Positions 1-12,000 of a stretch of DNA of 64,000 nucleotides are shown here, in pieces. The position numbers and the translations under genes are program-made. How positions within the stretch are numbered: position 1 is the stretch's first letter; each line of letters begins with the position of its first letter. The stretch lies in assembly GCF_018812025.1 (NCBI RefSeq), contig NC_063058.1, positions 20,913,797-20,977,796 of the forward strand. Direction: 5' to 3'. A model generated the notes under the pieces. The model saw nothing but the letters and a program-made list of their open reading frames with translations. It was not told where the DNA came from and searched no databases. The stretch comes from Megalobrama amblycephala. Its lineage: Eukaryota > Chordata > Actinopteri > Cypriniformes > Xenocyprididae.

Positions 1-473
1 GAGCAATAGGCTTGTGGGCAGCTCTGTCAAATGCCAAAGCTGTGCACAAGGCAGGGTTGCCAGGTTTTCGTAACAAAACCCACCCAATTGCTACACTAAA
101 CTAGCCCAATCACATTTCAGGAGGGGTCCCCTGATAAAAATCACATTCCAGGGGCTAAATATCATGTTATTTGTGGTCGCTTCAACCCACGGACATGAAA
201 AACAACACGTGGCAACAATGTTAAAGTAGCCCAATTCCACAGGAAAACTGCAGACTTAGCAACACTGGCACAAGGCACCCCGTGTTCGAGTCTTATTTGT
301 TCATTAAAGGGTTAGTTCACCCAAAAATGAATATTCTGTCATTTATTACTCACCCTCATGTCATTCCACACCCGTAAGTCCTTTGTTCATCTTCAGAACA
401 CAAATTAAGATATTTTTGATATAATCCGATGGTTCAGTGAAGCCAATGCACAGCAAGTTAATTTAGACTGTTT
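1..473. repeat. Dispersed repeat plus left arm of a TTAA foldback element, first copy of a direct duplication
   Basis: From about position 38 to 300 the DNA matches 601-880 almost base for base, beginning with 'gctgtgcacaaggcaggg'. It runs into the terminus AGGGTTAGTTCACCC and about 160 bp of the arm of the foldback family that is complete at 887-1738. A related short repeat ('agggttgccaggtttt' on one strand) recurs near 7365-7605 and 10635-10860. No gene is seen here. The family name is unknown to me. Confidence 0.7.
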
Positions 474-475
474 AT

Positions 476-582
476 CTGTTGTCACAAAATGTTAATGTGT
501 GTTAAACAAACTGCTTTTTTTTCTGTATAATGGTGGAAAATTTGCATTTTTGTAGTCAAGACTTTTAAAGTACTTTAAACTG
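476..582. repeat. About 106-bp segment duplicated from 2769-2874
   Basis: The stretch from 'gttgtcacaaaatgttaatg' to 'aagtactttaaactg' matches 2769-2874 with only a few differences. At 476 it separates the two copies of a direct repeat. At 2769 it continues into different flanking DNA, so it was copied between the two places or both were copied from a third. Confidence 0.65.
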
Positions 583-595
583 TGCACAAGGCTGG

Positions 596-886
596 GTTAA
601 TAAAGCTGTGCACAAGGCAGGGTTGCCAGGTTTTCATAACAAAACCCGCCCAATTGCTACTCAAAACTAGCCCAAAACTAGCCCAATCAGATTTCAGGAG
701 GGGTCCCCTGATAAAAATCACATTCCAGGGGCTAAATATCATGTTATTTTTGGGGTCGCTTCAACCCACGGACATGAAAAACAACACACGGCAACAATGT
801 AAAGGAAACCCAATTCCACAGGAAAACTGCAGACTTAGCAACACTGGCACAAGGCACCCCGTGTTCGAGTCTTATTTGTTCATTAA
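596..886. repeat. Second copy of the direct duplication (dispersed repeat)
   Basis: This repeats 38-300 with scattered substitutions and small indels. It ends at the TTAA target site of the foldback element that starts at 887. No open reading frame here resembles a known protein. Confidence 0.65.
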
Positions 887-1738
887 AGGGTTAGTTCACC
901 CAAAAATTAAAATTCTGTCATTTATTACTCACCCTCATGTCGTTCCACACCCGTAAGACCTTCGTTCATCTTCAGAACACAAATTAAGATATTTTTGATG
1001 AAATCCGATGTCTCAGTGAGGCCTCCATTGACAGCAAGTTAATTAACACTTTCAGATGCCCAGAAATCTACCAAAGACATTTTTAAAACAGTTCATGTGA
1101 CTACAGTGGTTCAACTTTAATATTATGAAGCGACAAGAATACTTTTTGTGCGCCAAAAAAGCAAAATAACGACTTTATTCAACAATATCTAGTGATGGGC
1201 GATTTCCAAACACTGGTTCATGAAGCTTTACGAATCTTTTGTTTCGAATCAGCGGTTCAGAGCGTGTATCAAACTGCCAAAGTCACGTGATTTCAGTAAA
1301 CGAGGCTTCGTTACATCATAAGTGTTTCAAAATTTCAATGGTTCACGTGACTTTGGCAGTTTGATACACGCTCTGAACCGCTGATTCGAAACAAAAGATT
1401 CGTAAAGCTTCATGAACCAGTGTTTGGAAATCGCCCATCACTAGATATTGTTGAATAAAGTCGTTATTTTGCTTTTTTGGCGCACAAAAAGTATTCTCAT
1501 TGCTTCATAACATTAAGGTTGAACCACTGCAGTCACATGAACTTTTTAAATATGTCTTTAGTAGCTTTCTGGACATTTAAAAGTCTAAATTAACTTGCTC
1601 ACAATGCAGGCCTCAATATGATATTATCAAAAATATCTTAATTTGTGTTCAGAAGATGAACGAAGGTTTTACGGGTGTAGAACGACATGAGGGTGAGTAA
1701 TTAATGACAGAATTTTCATTTTTGGGTGAACTAACCCT
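887..1738. mobile_element. Complete TTAA-flanked foldback (non-autonomous DNA) transposon
   Basis: The element starts AGGGTTAGTTCACCC and ends with its reverse complement. TTAA flanks both sides (883-886 and 1739-1742), the target duplication typical of piggyBac- or Kolobok-type transposition. The two arms of about 400 bp are inverted copies that meet near 1320, so the single strand could fold into one long hairpin. It has no transposase. Other whole or partial copies are at 13993, 40314 (right end), 42477-43212, 45605-45966 and 59012 (right end). Confidence 0.85.
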
Positions 1739-1974
1739 TTAAGGATGTCATCAGCGATTAGTTGACGTTGACTCGATTCGACTTTAATCACATAAATGTC
1801 AACTTAAAAAAATCTGAACTCGTTCAAACCCCAGTATCAAATGGTCACACGTGTTATAATTTGTTACACTTTTTATTTAAGTTTGTTATAATATTTTCTT
1901 CTATTATTCCAAGCTTTAGCAATATTGTATTATTTACAGTCATGCCGATAAAGCAATTTAGAATTGAACTGAAT

Positions 1975-2090
<116 letters not shown>

Positions 2091-2099
2091 AAAAAAACA

Positions 2100-2310
2100 C
2101 GTTCTACCATGTTCCCTGTAGTTCTCTGGCTTCTCATCTAGGTGTGTTTAGAGCCCACCCTCGTTTACACACTAACAGAGTTCATGTACAGTCACTGGCA
2201 CAGAGAGCAACAGGCGCACAGCTCACTCTGATCCTCACAGAAGACGGATGCTGCTGACAATCATCTGCTCTGATAGGAGTCATGACTGGACATTTGACTG
2301 CAGAAATGAG
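2100..2310 (+). other. chrm2: Candidate noncoding first exon of chrm2
   Basis: Unlike the AT-rich transposon DNA around it, this block is of mixed composition and not recognisably repeated. It ends in a plausible donor, AATGAG|gtatta, at 2310/2311. The nearest convincing acceptor downstream on the same strand is at 8972, 32 bases before the chrm2 start codon. Mammalian CHRM2 has 5' noncoding exons with the last acceptor a few tens of bases before the ATG, so the arrangement fits. The start of transcription is not defined, and no TATA box stands out. This is inference only. Confidence 0.35.
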
Positions 2311-2768
2311 GTATTAGGTATTTTATTTTTTACAACTTACACGGTTGGCTATGTTTAAGGTGTGCATTTGTTCTCAAAGGTTATACATTGTCGTGTGTTT
2401 TAAATTATATTATTTAAACAGTTTATGAATTACAATATATCTTGGTTTAATATTTTTGTTGCCTTTTACATTTTTTTTGTATTTCATAATTGTTTTAATG
2501 TTTAAAATTAAGTAAAAGTCTTTAATAGGCTGTTCAGTGGCAGGTTTTATTGAGACAACTTGCCCCTATATACTGTGTATATACTTTAACATGCTATTGG
2601 GGCATGTTGTCACAAAAGGTCAATACACGTTAAATGAACTGTATTTCTTTTCTGGAGAACAACAGTGAAAATGCTGATGTTTCATGAATTTTTGTGTAAT
2701 TTATAATTGTTTTATTGTGTGACTTCCAATGTGACAACTTACCCCTATATAAATTTGCCATTAGGGAA

Positions 2769-2874
2769 TGCTGTCACAAAATGTTAATGTGTGTTAAACA
2801 AACTGCTTTTTTTCCGTATAATGGTGGAAATATTTGCATTTTTGTAGTCAAGACTTTTAAAGTACTTTAAACTG
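2769..2874. repeat. Partner of the duplicated 106-bp segment at 476-582
   Basis: See 476-582. The flanking DNA (about 2540-2770) holds two degenerate copies of a 'gacaacttgcccctatata' type sequence, at about 2555 and 2735, followed by similar 'gtcacaaaa' text. The region therefore already contains an older internal duplication. Confidence 0.6.
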
Positions 2875-4360
2875 ACTTTCAAAAACAAACCCACCTTGAG
2901 AAAAATAACTGGAGTAACATCTAGCCCCTCTCTGCCTTACATACACTAACCAATCCAAGGTACAAATTTTAACACCGGTGCTAAGATTGCTGTTCTTTGT
3001 CACAGCGCTGAGATATTTCCCACATGGCTGTGCTGTATGCCCCTGGCTTTCTAACAAGAACTTGTGGCACAAGCTAGAAAGGTGAAGATGGGTGTCTGAA
3101 GTCAGTACGTATAATCTTAAGATAAATAAAGAATAAATATTTATGTTTTCACAATTTAATGCCTTCCATCTTGATAGCTTGCTCTGTCCTCTCTGTTTTT
3201 GTCAAGCAACATCATGTCACAGTGAGAAGTGAGCAAATGTGACAGACAGCACATCAGTATTATTATTATTCTCACTTAAAACAGCAGCTTCAGTAATATG
3301 TTGATTCATATTCACATTATTCATTTATTAGATTAGGTCATAATGTCATTTGTCCTTCAAAGAGAATATACAACACACACCACCACACATCTTCAGCTTT
3401 ACTCTTCATCCTGAGAGTGATGATGACCAGACCCCACACTTAACAAACAGGATAACCGACAGAAGATCATTAACTTTTGAGCACAGTAGTAAAAACAAGC
3501 CTCATGTCCTCAGTCATTCTAAATTTATTTAAACTTTTATTAACAGAGTACATATTTGCCCTGTAGCTCACCTATATGAACAACATATAACATCTGTTTG
3601 CATTATATTAAATTACACAGCTCCACCCAATATGACTTCACAAAGCATTACTTAATTAGCAGCTATACAGTGCATTAGTTCCCGCCCCCTTTTTCAGCAG
3701 TGCTGGTTTCAGAAGTATGTTTTCCATTCTTTGTTAAAGAGTTATAAGTCATGAACCAATCTAATCAGCTAAGAGGTGAATCACAACACCACAAACTTTG
3801 ATTTGAAGCAAAAAAGTTTTTGAAAATCGGACAAAAAGACAAAGGTACAAGATTGTGTACTTAATGGCTTTGAGGGAAAGAACTACAATCCCATGATGCA
3901 TTGCGAATAGCATGATCGAATTAAAAATGACGGAGAAATATAAAACTCATTTACATATATATATACAAACATTTCAGTATTTTGAGAGCGTAGGGAAATT
4001 GACTCGATAACGTCATTCGCAGTGGTTCATGGTAGTGGGCGGAGCTAAAGAGCTATTTTGGCATTTGTTGCTTTTTTCTACTCTCTGATTGGTGTAATTT
4101 TCTGTACAGCATCATGGGAAATGTATTTTTTCACCAGGAATTCTGCTGTTAAAACAATTATTTTTTTAAAATAAGCTGAAATAATGCGGGCTGACAGCTT
4201 CAGCAAAAGCAAATACCATGGTTTAAAAACCTTGTAGCTCACAGTGGTCTGTTTTTAAAAGTTATCGTTCAAAATCATTTACTTATGGAGAAAATGAATG
4301 CATTAGCAACCTCAACAACCAATCAGAACACATTAGCAACTACCTAGCAACCATCCAGGG
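2875..4360. other. Noncoding stretch with nothing recognised
   Basis: No exon, RNA gene or terminal inverted repeat could be supported here. Short open frames lack similarity to families I know. At 3885-3900 and 4110-4125 there are opposed 'catgatgcat / catcatggg' motifs, possibly remnants of an old inverted-repeat element. I do not call it. Confidence 0.5.
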
Positions 4361-4735
4361 GTGCATTTCACAAAAGCATCGTTAGCCAACTAACATCGCA
4401 AGTTCCGTTGTTACTAACGTAGTTCAACGATTTGGTGTTTCCCGAAACCACAGTTCAAACGAACATTCGCAAACTGTATCGCAAACTTGTGGTTGGAACA
4501 GAAGCATAGTTTCTTGTTTTTATGACATGTATGAGAATTAGTCCTCAGATGTCATGTCTGTAATTTATAGCAGAAAATCTAGCATTAATTAGATCTCAAA
4601 TGGATTCATTTAAAGAAGTTATTACTCCACCACATGCGTGATATCACTAACAAACGTGACTGAACCACAAGTTTGCGACAATACAGTTTCAGGAAATGGT
4701 TGTGACTAGCTAGTTGATTTGCTCAACGATGGTAA
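4360..4735. mobile_element. Short foldback element remnant
   Basis: The left part ('gcaaacttgtggttggaac') and the right part ('ccacaagtttgcgac') are inverted. So are the outer 'ctaactaacatcg'-like and 'gctagttgatttgctcaacg'-like segments. This is the structure of a palindromic MITE without coding capacity. Exact ends were not resolved. Confidence 0.45.
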
Positions 4736-4856
4736 AGAGGAAAAGATGATCAGTTCACGATCCGCTGCCGCTTCGTTTGAACTGAGCAAACTGTCGCGAC
4801 ACATTAAAGAGCGCCAAAACTGTATTTATTGTTTGAATATTGTAATAAAATTGACA

Positions 4857-5158
4857 CACTCTAAAAAATGCTGGGTTAAAAACAATCCAAGTTGGGTTAA
4901 ATATGGACAAACCCAGCATGTTGGGTTAAAGGGCACCTATTTCACAAGATGTAATATAAGTCTCTGGTCTGGACAAGTTTCAGCTTAAAATACCCCACAA
5001 ATTTGCCCCTATTTGGGGGTGAGCAAAAACATGCCTTTTACTATATTACTATATTGCTTGCTAAAAAAATAAATCCAAAATTGGTTGAAAAAAATGGCTG
5101 AGTGAAAACAACCCAATCCCTGGATTTGTCCATATTTAACCCAGCATTTTTTAGAGTG
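4857..5158. mobile_element. MITE with 'CACTCTAAAAAATGCTGGG' terminal repeats
   Basis: The left end, cactctaaaaaatgctggg, is matched by its reverse complement at the right end, cccagcattttttagagtg. Inside are further inverted 'gttgggttaaatatggacaa / tttgtccatatttaaccc' segments. At 302 bp with no coding sequence, it is a miniature DNA transposon. Confidence 0.8.
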
Positions 5159-5299
5159 CAGAATTTGAAAGCCGAGACTTTGTTTCATATCAAAAGTAAC
5201 AAATCACAAAGCTTATTGAAATTTTTGCTGCCTTCACGTGCTCTCGGAATTGTCTTAAATCCGAGTTTAGGTTAAAAAAAAAAAAAATGCACATGAAAT

Positions 5300-6130
5300 G
5301 CACAAGTCCCTTTAAGACAAGTCATTTCACTCAGTGGCCATCTTTGAAACGCCTCTCGGGCAGCTCCTATCTCTTTGAATGGGGAAACATCAAATTCTCC
5401 AAAGCTGTTTGCCAAGCTTTCGATTAAATGTCATATTTGTAATCACCAATTAAATCTGACAACAACTGTCTCATACATTTATTTTTTTTTTTTCGTTTCA
5501 TGACAAAAAAAACGGTATTTTTCAAGCTGGATCAAGCTACTGCGCATGCGCAGACCTAAATGCGCGCCTCTTGTGCCTCATTTCGGAGGCGCGTGTCTGA
5601 CTGTTTCTATAGGAACCAGAGCTTCTAACAGCAGCAAAACAATACAAGTGACGTGTCTTGAACAAAGACTACAGAATAACACAAGATGTGTCACTCGTAT
5701 TGTTTTGAATGGGAGAAAGTGCAACGCGCAATATGGCGGAAGTCATGCCTTCAAAATAAAAGCCTTGATTGATAAAGTCATCGCGTCACTGCAGTGACTG
5801 TTAAAAGCTCCAGTTTCTATAGAAACAGTCAGACGCGCGCCTCCGAAATGAGGCACAAGAGACGCGCATTTAGGACTGTGCGTGCACATTAGCTTGATCC
5901 AGCCAGAAAAATATAGTTTTTTGTCATGATTCGAGCGTTTAGAAACAAAATTTATGAGACTGTTGTTGTCAGATTTCATTGGTGATTTCAAATATGAAAT
6001 TTAATCGAAAGCTTTGGAGAATTTGATGTTTCCCCCATTCAAAGAGATAGGAGCTGTACTTGAATGCCCGAGAAGCATTTCAAAGATGGCCGCTGAGTGA
6101 AATTACATGAAATGGGACTTTGGTCTTGAA
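5300..6130. mobile_element. Large foldback transposon with long imperfect arms
   Basis: About 330 bp at the left (including 'ggaaacatcaaattctccaa', 'gacctaaatgcgcgcctctt' and 'cctcatttcggaggcgcg') recurs as its reverse complement on the right. The arms surround a unique spacer of about 150 bp centred near 5700. The open frames in the arms on the two strands are mirror images of the same repeat and are not genes. Confidence 0.75.
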
Positions 6131-7298
6131 CGCCCTCCCACTTTGAAACTTGAATGCAATGAGCTCGTAATCACGACTTCAGAAGTGGGAATTATCAAAT
6201 TTCAGTATTATCAGATGGAAGGTGCTTCAAAGCTTTGTTAATTCATCTACTGAAAACAGCATCGATTCATGGGATTTAAATCATTATTGGTTCTTCAAAA
6301 GGAGAATGGATTAAAATCACAAAATCTATATTTTTTACCCAGCCCTACCAAAAAAACACCCAGCAACAGTAACATGCTAAAACCACCAAGAACGCACTAG
6401 AAACCTCTAAAACTCTTAAGCAAGCACATACTTAAATGTTTTAATAACACAATAGCAACATTTTTACTTCAAAAAATGTAAAATCTAGTTGTTCAGTTTT
6501 TGGTACTGATCCAAACTGAAGCAGAACAGTACATGCTGTCCTGCTAAAGGTATTAAGCTTATTGCTCCTAAGAGGCCTTCCTGGTTACAGTAAATAAAAC
6601 AGAGTCCTTCCTTCCATCTAGCTACATTAAAATATCTGAGATTATATCACAGTTAGTAATGTTTTCCCTGCAGTATTATCAATCCCATCAATGTGATGCT
6701 GTTCTCCTTTGCCTTAATGGAAATCTGGCAGCATAAACAATTCAGATGAACTCTCTGTTTGAGAATGATGTTTGGCAAACAGACTCCATCTGCAAAGATA
6801 CACACTAGTTCTCTCTCCACATGCCATGTCATATTCTGAACCATAAAGACAGGAGTGGTCTTTGCACAGGGTTTTTGTGCATTTTAAAGAAAGCACTTAA
6901 CAATTTATTGTATTTTTATTACAGTAAAAGATGGAAGAAATATGCATTCCCCAAAAAGTATTTGAACCAATGTTAATGAAAACTATACTATTTAAATATA
7001 ATTGGTAAAGCTGGAATGAAACTAAAATACATATTTATGACTGCAACTGCAAATAAAAAGACTCCAAAAATAATATTATTTATAGTTTTTGATACAAAAT
7101 ATATTTAAAATTGAAAAGACAAACTGAAAATAAATAGAAATAAAATCAAAATTCAAAACATTGGCCTGGACCCAAAATGGTTCTGAAAAATGATGTGAGA
7201 AAAACAAAATCTTAATTTGTTTGCAGAGGTTTTATATTCTGCTGCTATGCAGTTTCTACAGTTCATAGTGGTTTTATAGACCCTTATAAGGCCATTAT
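6131..7298. other. Noncoding AT-rich stretch, nothing recognised
   Basis: I see no splice-supported exon, no clear inverted repeat and no RNA gene. Overlapping minus-strand frames near 6650-6900 have no recognisable family features and no preferred codon use. Confidence 0.5.
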
Positions 7299-8340
7299 AG
7301 ACCCTTTTAGTGCCAAAGTCACAATTACGTCATGCCGTTAGCTGGAGGCAGCCAATACAAACCAGCTAGTCTGCGGTTTTCCCATGGATTTGGGCTACTT
7401 TAAAACTGTTGCCGCAGGTTGTTTTTCAAGTCCGTGGGTTGCAATGACCCCAATTATGTGATATCTAGCCCCTGAAATGCAAATTTTACCAGGGTAGCCC
7501 ACCAAATAAACTCGGATTTTACCCCCGGAACACATTTTTTCTTGGGCGAACCCCCTGAAACACGATTTTTGCTAGTTTTGTTGTCAAAACCTGGCAACCC
7601 TGGCCTGTCAGCTATTTATTGTCACTACATAAAGATCTTAAAATGTCATCTTGTTGTGTTTTTGGATGCCAGAATTGATAGAGTACAGGCTCCAATTTGA
7701 AATTTTATCGTATTTTATCGCAAAAAAACCCGACAACAGCTGTGGTTAAATGAAATAAAATGAACGGACTGGACAGAAATGATCATCAAAAATGTTTCCT
7801 TGACACTTCATGTCAAGGTTAAATCAATAATTGTCTTTTTTTGGTATGGATTATAGTTTGGTTACATGTCTAAAGATTTCCCATGCATGCCCATCTAATC
7901 AGAAATTGGGGAACAAGTTAAGATCTTAGATCAACGCTAACTTTTTTAGCGCATATGTTAGCTAACTTTGTTAGTCGTACAACTGGCAGTTAGGTAAATG
8001 CTAGCTAATGACCAGAGACTAAACATAAAGGAAACTGTTTGTTTCGTCTCCCTTTCTACAGTGCAGTGGAGGTAATCCTGTCAGATCGTCCATCCACTGA
8101 GTGAGCGTGTACGGGTCGGCCAATCTGGTTCTGTCCGTTAAAGTTAACTTTTTCATATAACAATCGTGGTCCCGGACAGTGAGTAACCTTACATATTCAG
8201 ATAAAATCATATTTTCTCCAGTCATTGTTAAACAACAAGTTAACAAAACTTGCTAGCTAGCATTAGTAAAGTGATCAGGGGAGTTGTTCTGCCTCCACCT
8301 AAGCTCCGCCCACAAAAAAATCACAATCACAATGTGCTCT
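7299..8340 (-). mobile_element. ISL2EU-like DNA transposon copy, interrupted and decayed
   Basis: The left end, AT|AGACCCTTTTAG, matches the terminus of the element at 27826-29721. On the minus strand, 8019-8246 encodes the same motif family as that element. A short unrelated repeat (about 7365-7605, 'ctggcaaccctg' end) sits inside. The piece 7618-7790 is nearly identical to 10864-10892 plus 11838-11970, and here it carries the uninterrupted site TTAA at 7638-7641. No matching right terminus was found, so the right boundary is approximate. Confidence 0.55.
8019..8246 (-). pseudogene. N-terminal fragment of a transposon-borne YqaJ-type (ISL2EU second ORF) protein
   Basis: The 75-residue frame holds KKLTLTDRTRLADPY followed by QWMDDLTGLP. 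This parallels KKLTLSNGIRLPDP then EWIEDVNRWPD in the element at 27.9 kb. This opening motif is, to my knowledge, typical of the YqaJ-nuclease-like proteins carried by fish ISL2EU transposons. The frame stops after the first motif, so it is a fragment with no host function implied. The family assignment is from memory of motif style and would need a profile search. Confidence 0.45.
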
Positions 8341-8972
8341 CTGTAAGTTTTTGACTGTACTAAAGCATAAAAATACCATAATATGTTTGCAGATATTTAT
8401 TAAACATGCTCAGTTCGCATACTCGTTTCTCTGAAAACCAATGCTACAGCCAGTTATTTTACTTTGAAATTTGCGTTCTGTGTCGGAATTTCTGTTTTTG
8501 TTTCGGGTTGCCAGTTGGCGGAAAAAACATGCAGCGAATTGCAGCCATGGAAACCAGCGAACAAACAGGGTCAGAGATCGCAGATTCTACCCGATATAAA
8601 AAACCTCAGCGTCCATCTAAAAATCTCTATGAATGGGAGCATATTAAAACGCGATATCAACTCATCATAAATCAATAAAATCAACTAATTATCATACAGT
8701 GTAAGTCTCCTCTCCTTCCAATGTCAATTGAGCTCGCTCCTGTTGCGTGTCCTCAAACTGGCAACCTGCGAGAGCGTCGAGTCTGAGGAGGAGGGGGCGG
8801 GGCAAACAATATTTTGAATTTGGACTGCAGAACCCATTTCACATTTCAACCACTAGCTGTCAACTGAAAAATAGTATATTAGGCAGTTGCGTACAGACCC
8901 AATTAAAAATGTAGAAAAGTGAAAGCTCATCAGTAAATATACATAATTCTATTCTTTATTTTCTACCCTTAG
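8341..8972. other. Flank upstream of chrm2, no supported gene
   Basis: Two overlapping plus-strand frames at 8406-8678 have no recognisable features. They lie in sequence containing 'gggttgccagttggcgg' and an almost reversed 'aactggcaacctgcga' (about 8755), which suggests a decayed inverted-repeat element. The last bases, tttattttctacccttag at 8955-8972, form a good polypyrimidine tract and acceptor for chrm2. Confidence 0.5.
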
Positions 8973-9004
8973 GTTCTGATGTGCATGTCCTGTGACAAGG
9001 AAAA

Positions 9005-12000
9005 ATGGAGACTTCCAACTTAACTCTTTCTCCAAGCCTCAGCCATGCTAACAAGACTAACTTTTTCCTAGACAGTCCATTCTCACCTGTCAAGCTTGTT
9101 TTCATCATTCTCGGACTGAGCACTTTAAGCCTGATCACAATTATTGGCAATGTGCTGGTCATGCTCTCTATCAAGGTCAACAGGAACCTCCAGACGGTCA
9201 ACAACTACTTCCTGTTCAGTCTAGCATGTGCTGACCTGTTCATCGGCGTTTTCTCCATGAACCTGTACACTGTGTACATTGTGACTGGCCGCTGGCCTTT
9301 AGGAGCTTTGGTTTGTGACCTCTGGTTGGCTCTGGACTACGTGGTGAGCAACGCCTCTGTTATGAACCTCCTCATCATCAGCTTTGACCGATATTTCTGC
9401 GTCACCAAGCCTCTCAGCTATCCGGTCAAAAGGACCCACAAGATGGCAGGCATGATGATCGCAGGAGCTTGGATCCTGTCGTTCATCCTCTGGGCTCCAG
9501 CCATCCTGTTCTGGCAGTTCATAACAGGCAGCCGGACGGTTCCTGAAGGCGAGTGCTACATCCAGTTTTTCTCCAATGCTGTGGTCACCTTCGGCACCGC
9601 CATCGCTGCCTTCTACCTGCCGGTCGTCACTATGACCGTACTATACTGGCAGATCTCCAAAGCCAGCCGCAGTCGTGTTCGAAGCAGAGACAATCGGAGA
9701 GTGTCTAGGGTCAGTAATGATGGAGGCCAGGCTGGACCCACAAATGAGAGCAATAAGGAGAGGAAGTCAATCCAAGGAGGAGAGGAAATGGTTCCTCGGA
9801 GACAGAGTGCTTCAGATGTCACTACAGGTCTGTATACTTTTTTCTTCCATTGAACACAATGGGAGATTTTTTGAAGAATGTTCACACTGCTCTTTATACA
9901 ATGTAGACAGGGGCTGTTGAGCTCCAAAGAGACAAAAGATAAGCATAAAAATAGTCTATTCGAGGAGTTTCCAAACTTGTCATGTCACGACCAGTGCTTG
10001 AGGTGGGCAGGTACTTCTCTTTTTTTTCTTTAGTGTACCGTCAGTTTTCCTTACATGAGGAAGTCCACCACGCCCTACCTTCTTCAGGAACGTGCTTTGA
10101 ACCGAGTACCAGCACTTTTATTTTTCCCCTTCAAGCACTCGTCATGACATACTAAACCCGTGAGACTTTCGTTAACACAAATGAAGATATTTTTAATGAA
10201 ATCTGAGAGCTTTCTGTCCCTCCATTGACAGTCTATGCAACTACCACTTTAACGCTTCAAAAAGTTCATAAAGAGATTGTAAAACTAATCCACATGAATT
10301 AAGTGGTTTAGTCCAAATTTTCTGAGGAGACACAATCGCTTTATATGATAAACAGATTTAATTTAGGCTTTTATTCACATATAAATATTCATCAACTCAC
10401 ACATCAGTTGTGGTAAACAGAAGCTCAAGCATGTTTGCAATGTGGTTCATTCTCGTGTGTTACGCAGCACGTTTGAGATTCCTCAAGAACCAATGAGGTT
10501 TGTTCTCGCTCATCATGCAGGTTCGGTTGAGCTTCTGTTTATGTTTATGTTTTTATCCCAGTACTATGTAGTTGCTAGAGTGTTTTGGGACCCGCCAAAG
10601 CGTTAGCTGGAGGCGGCAAATACAGACCAGCTATTTTGTCACAGTGTTGCCAAGTCTGCGCTTTTCCCATGGAATTGGGCTACGTTAACACTGTATCCGC
10701 GGGTTGCAACGACCCCAATAACATTATATTTAGCCCCCGAAATGCCAATTTTACCAGAGGGAGAACTGCCAAAAAAACATAGATTTTACCCCCTGGAATG
10801 CGATTTTTACCGGGTGAACCCCCCTGAAATGCAGTTGGGCTAGTTTTGAGTAGCAATTGACCAGCTATTTATTGTCAGCTACACAAGGATCTTAAAGGTG
10901 CCCTAGAATTAAAAAATGAATTTACCTTGGCATAGTTAAACAAGAGTTCAGTACATGGAAATGACATACTTGACATGACATGACTTCTTATATAAACCTC
11001 ATTTGTTTAAAAGACCTCAGAAGAACAGGCGAATCTCAACATAACACTGACTGTTACGTAACAGTCGGGATCATTAATATGTACGACCCCAATATTTGCA
11101 TATGCCAGCCCATGTTCAAGGCATTAGACAAGGGCAGCCAGTATTAATGTCTGGATGTGCACAGCTGAATCATCAGACTAGGTAAGAAAGCAAGGACAAT
11201 AGTGAAAAATGGCAGATGGAGCAATAATAACTGACATGATCCATGATATCATGATATTTTTAGTGATATTTGTAAATTGTCTTTCTAAATGTTTCGTTAG
11301 CATGTTGCTAATGTACTGTTAATGTGGTTAAAGTTACCATTGTTTCTTACTGTATTCACGGAGACAAGACTGTCGTTATTTTCATTTTTAAACACTTGCA
11401 GTCTGTATAATTCATAAACACAACTTCATTCTTTATAAATCTCTCCAACAGTGTAGCATTAGCCCGTTAGCCACGGAGCACAGCCTCAAACTCATTCAGA
11501 ATCAAATGTAAACATCCAAATAAATACTATACTTACGTGATTAGACTTGCTGCATGACGAACACTTTGTAAAGATTCATTTTGAGGGTTATATTAGCTGT
11601 GTGAACTTTGTTTATGCTGGTTAAGGCAAGCGCGAGCTCCGGGGGAGGGGAGCATGAGATTTAAAGGGGCCGCGCACTGAATCAGCGCATATTTAATGAT
11701 GCCCCAAAATAGGCAATTAAAAAAATGAATGAAAAAAAAGCTATGGGGTATTTTGAGCTGAAACTTTACAGACACATTCAGGGGACACCTTAGACTTATA
11801 TTACATCTTTTAAAAAGACGCTCTACGGCACCTTTAAAATGTCATTTTGGGTGCCAGAATTGATAGTGTACAGGCTCCAATTTGAAATTTTATCGCATTT
11901 TGCCAGGAAAAAAAACGATGACAGCTGTGGTTAAACGAAGTAAAACGAACGGACTGGACAGAAACGATCAATGAGGTTCATTCTTGTGCGTTACGCTGCA

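Noticed and set aside
582..956. 124-codon open frame on the plus strand.
   Set aside because: It lies wholly within a dispersed repeat and the arm of a foldback element, and the same sequence recurs elsewhere without the frame.
5546..5991. A pair of similar small proteins on opposite strands, 'CAPLVPHFGGACLTVSI' and 'CASLVPHFGGARLTVSI'.
   Set aside because: They are the two arms of one inverted-repeat transposon read from each side. The shared peptide is due to the palindrome, not to paired genes.
8406..8678. 90-codon plus-strand frame just before chrm2.
   Set aside because: It has no recognisable family and no splice support. It overlaps a second frame and lies in repeat-like DNA.
2311..9004. 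Search by eye for the microRNA mir-490, which lies in a CHRM2 intron in mammals.
   Set aside because: No sequence resembling either mature arm was found on the plus strand. It may lie upstream of the window, or be kept only by the other paralogue.
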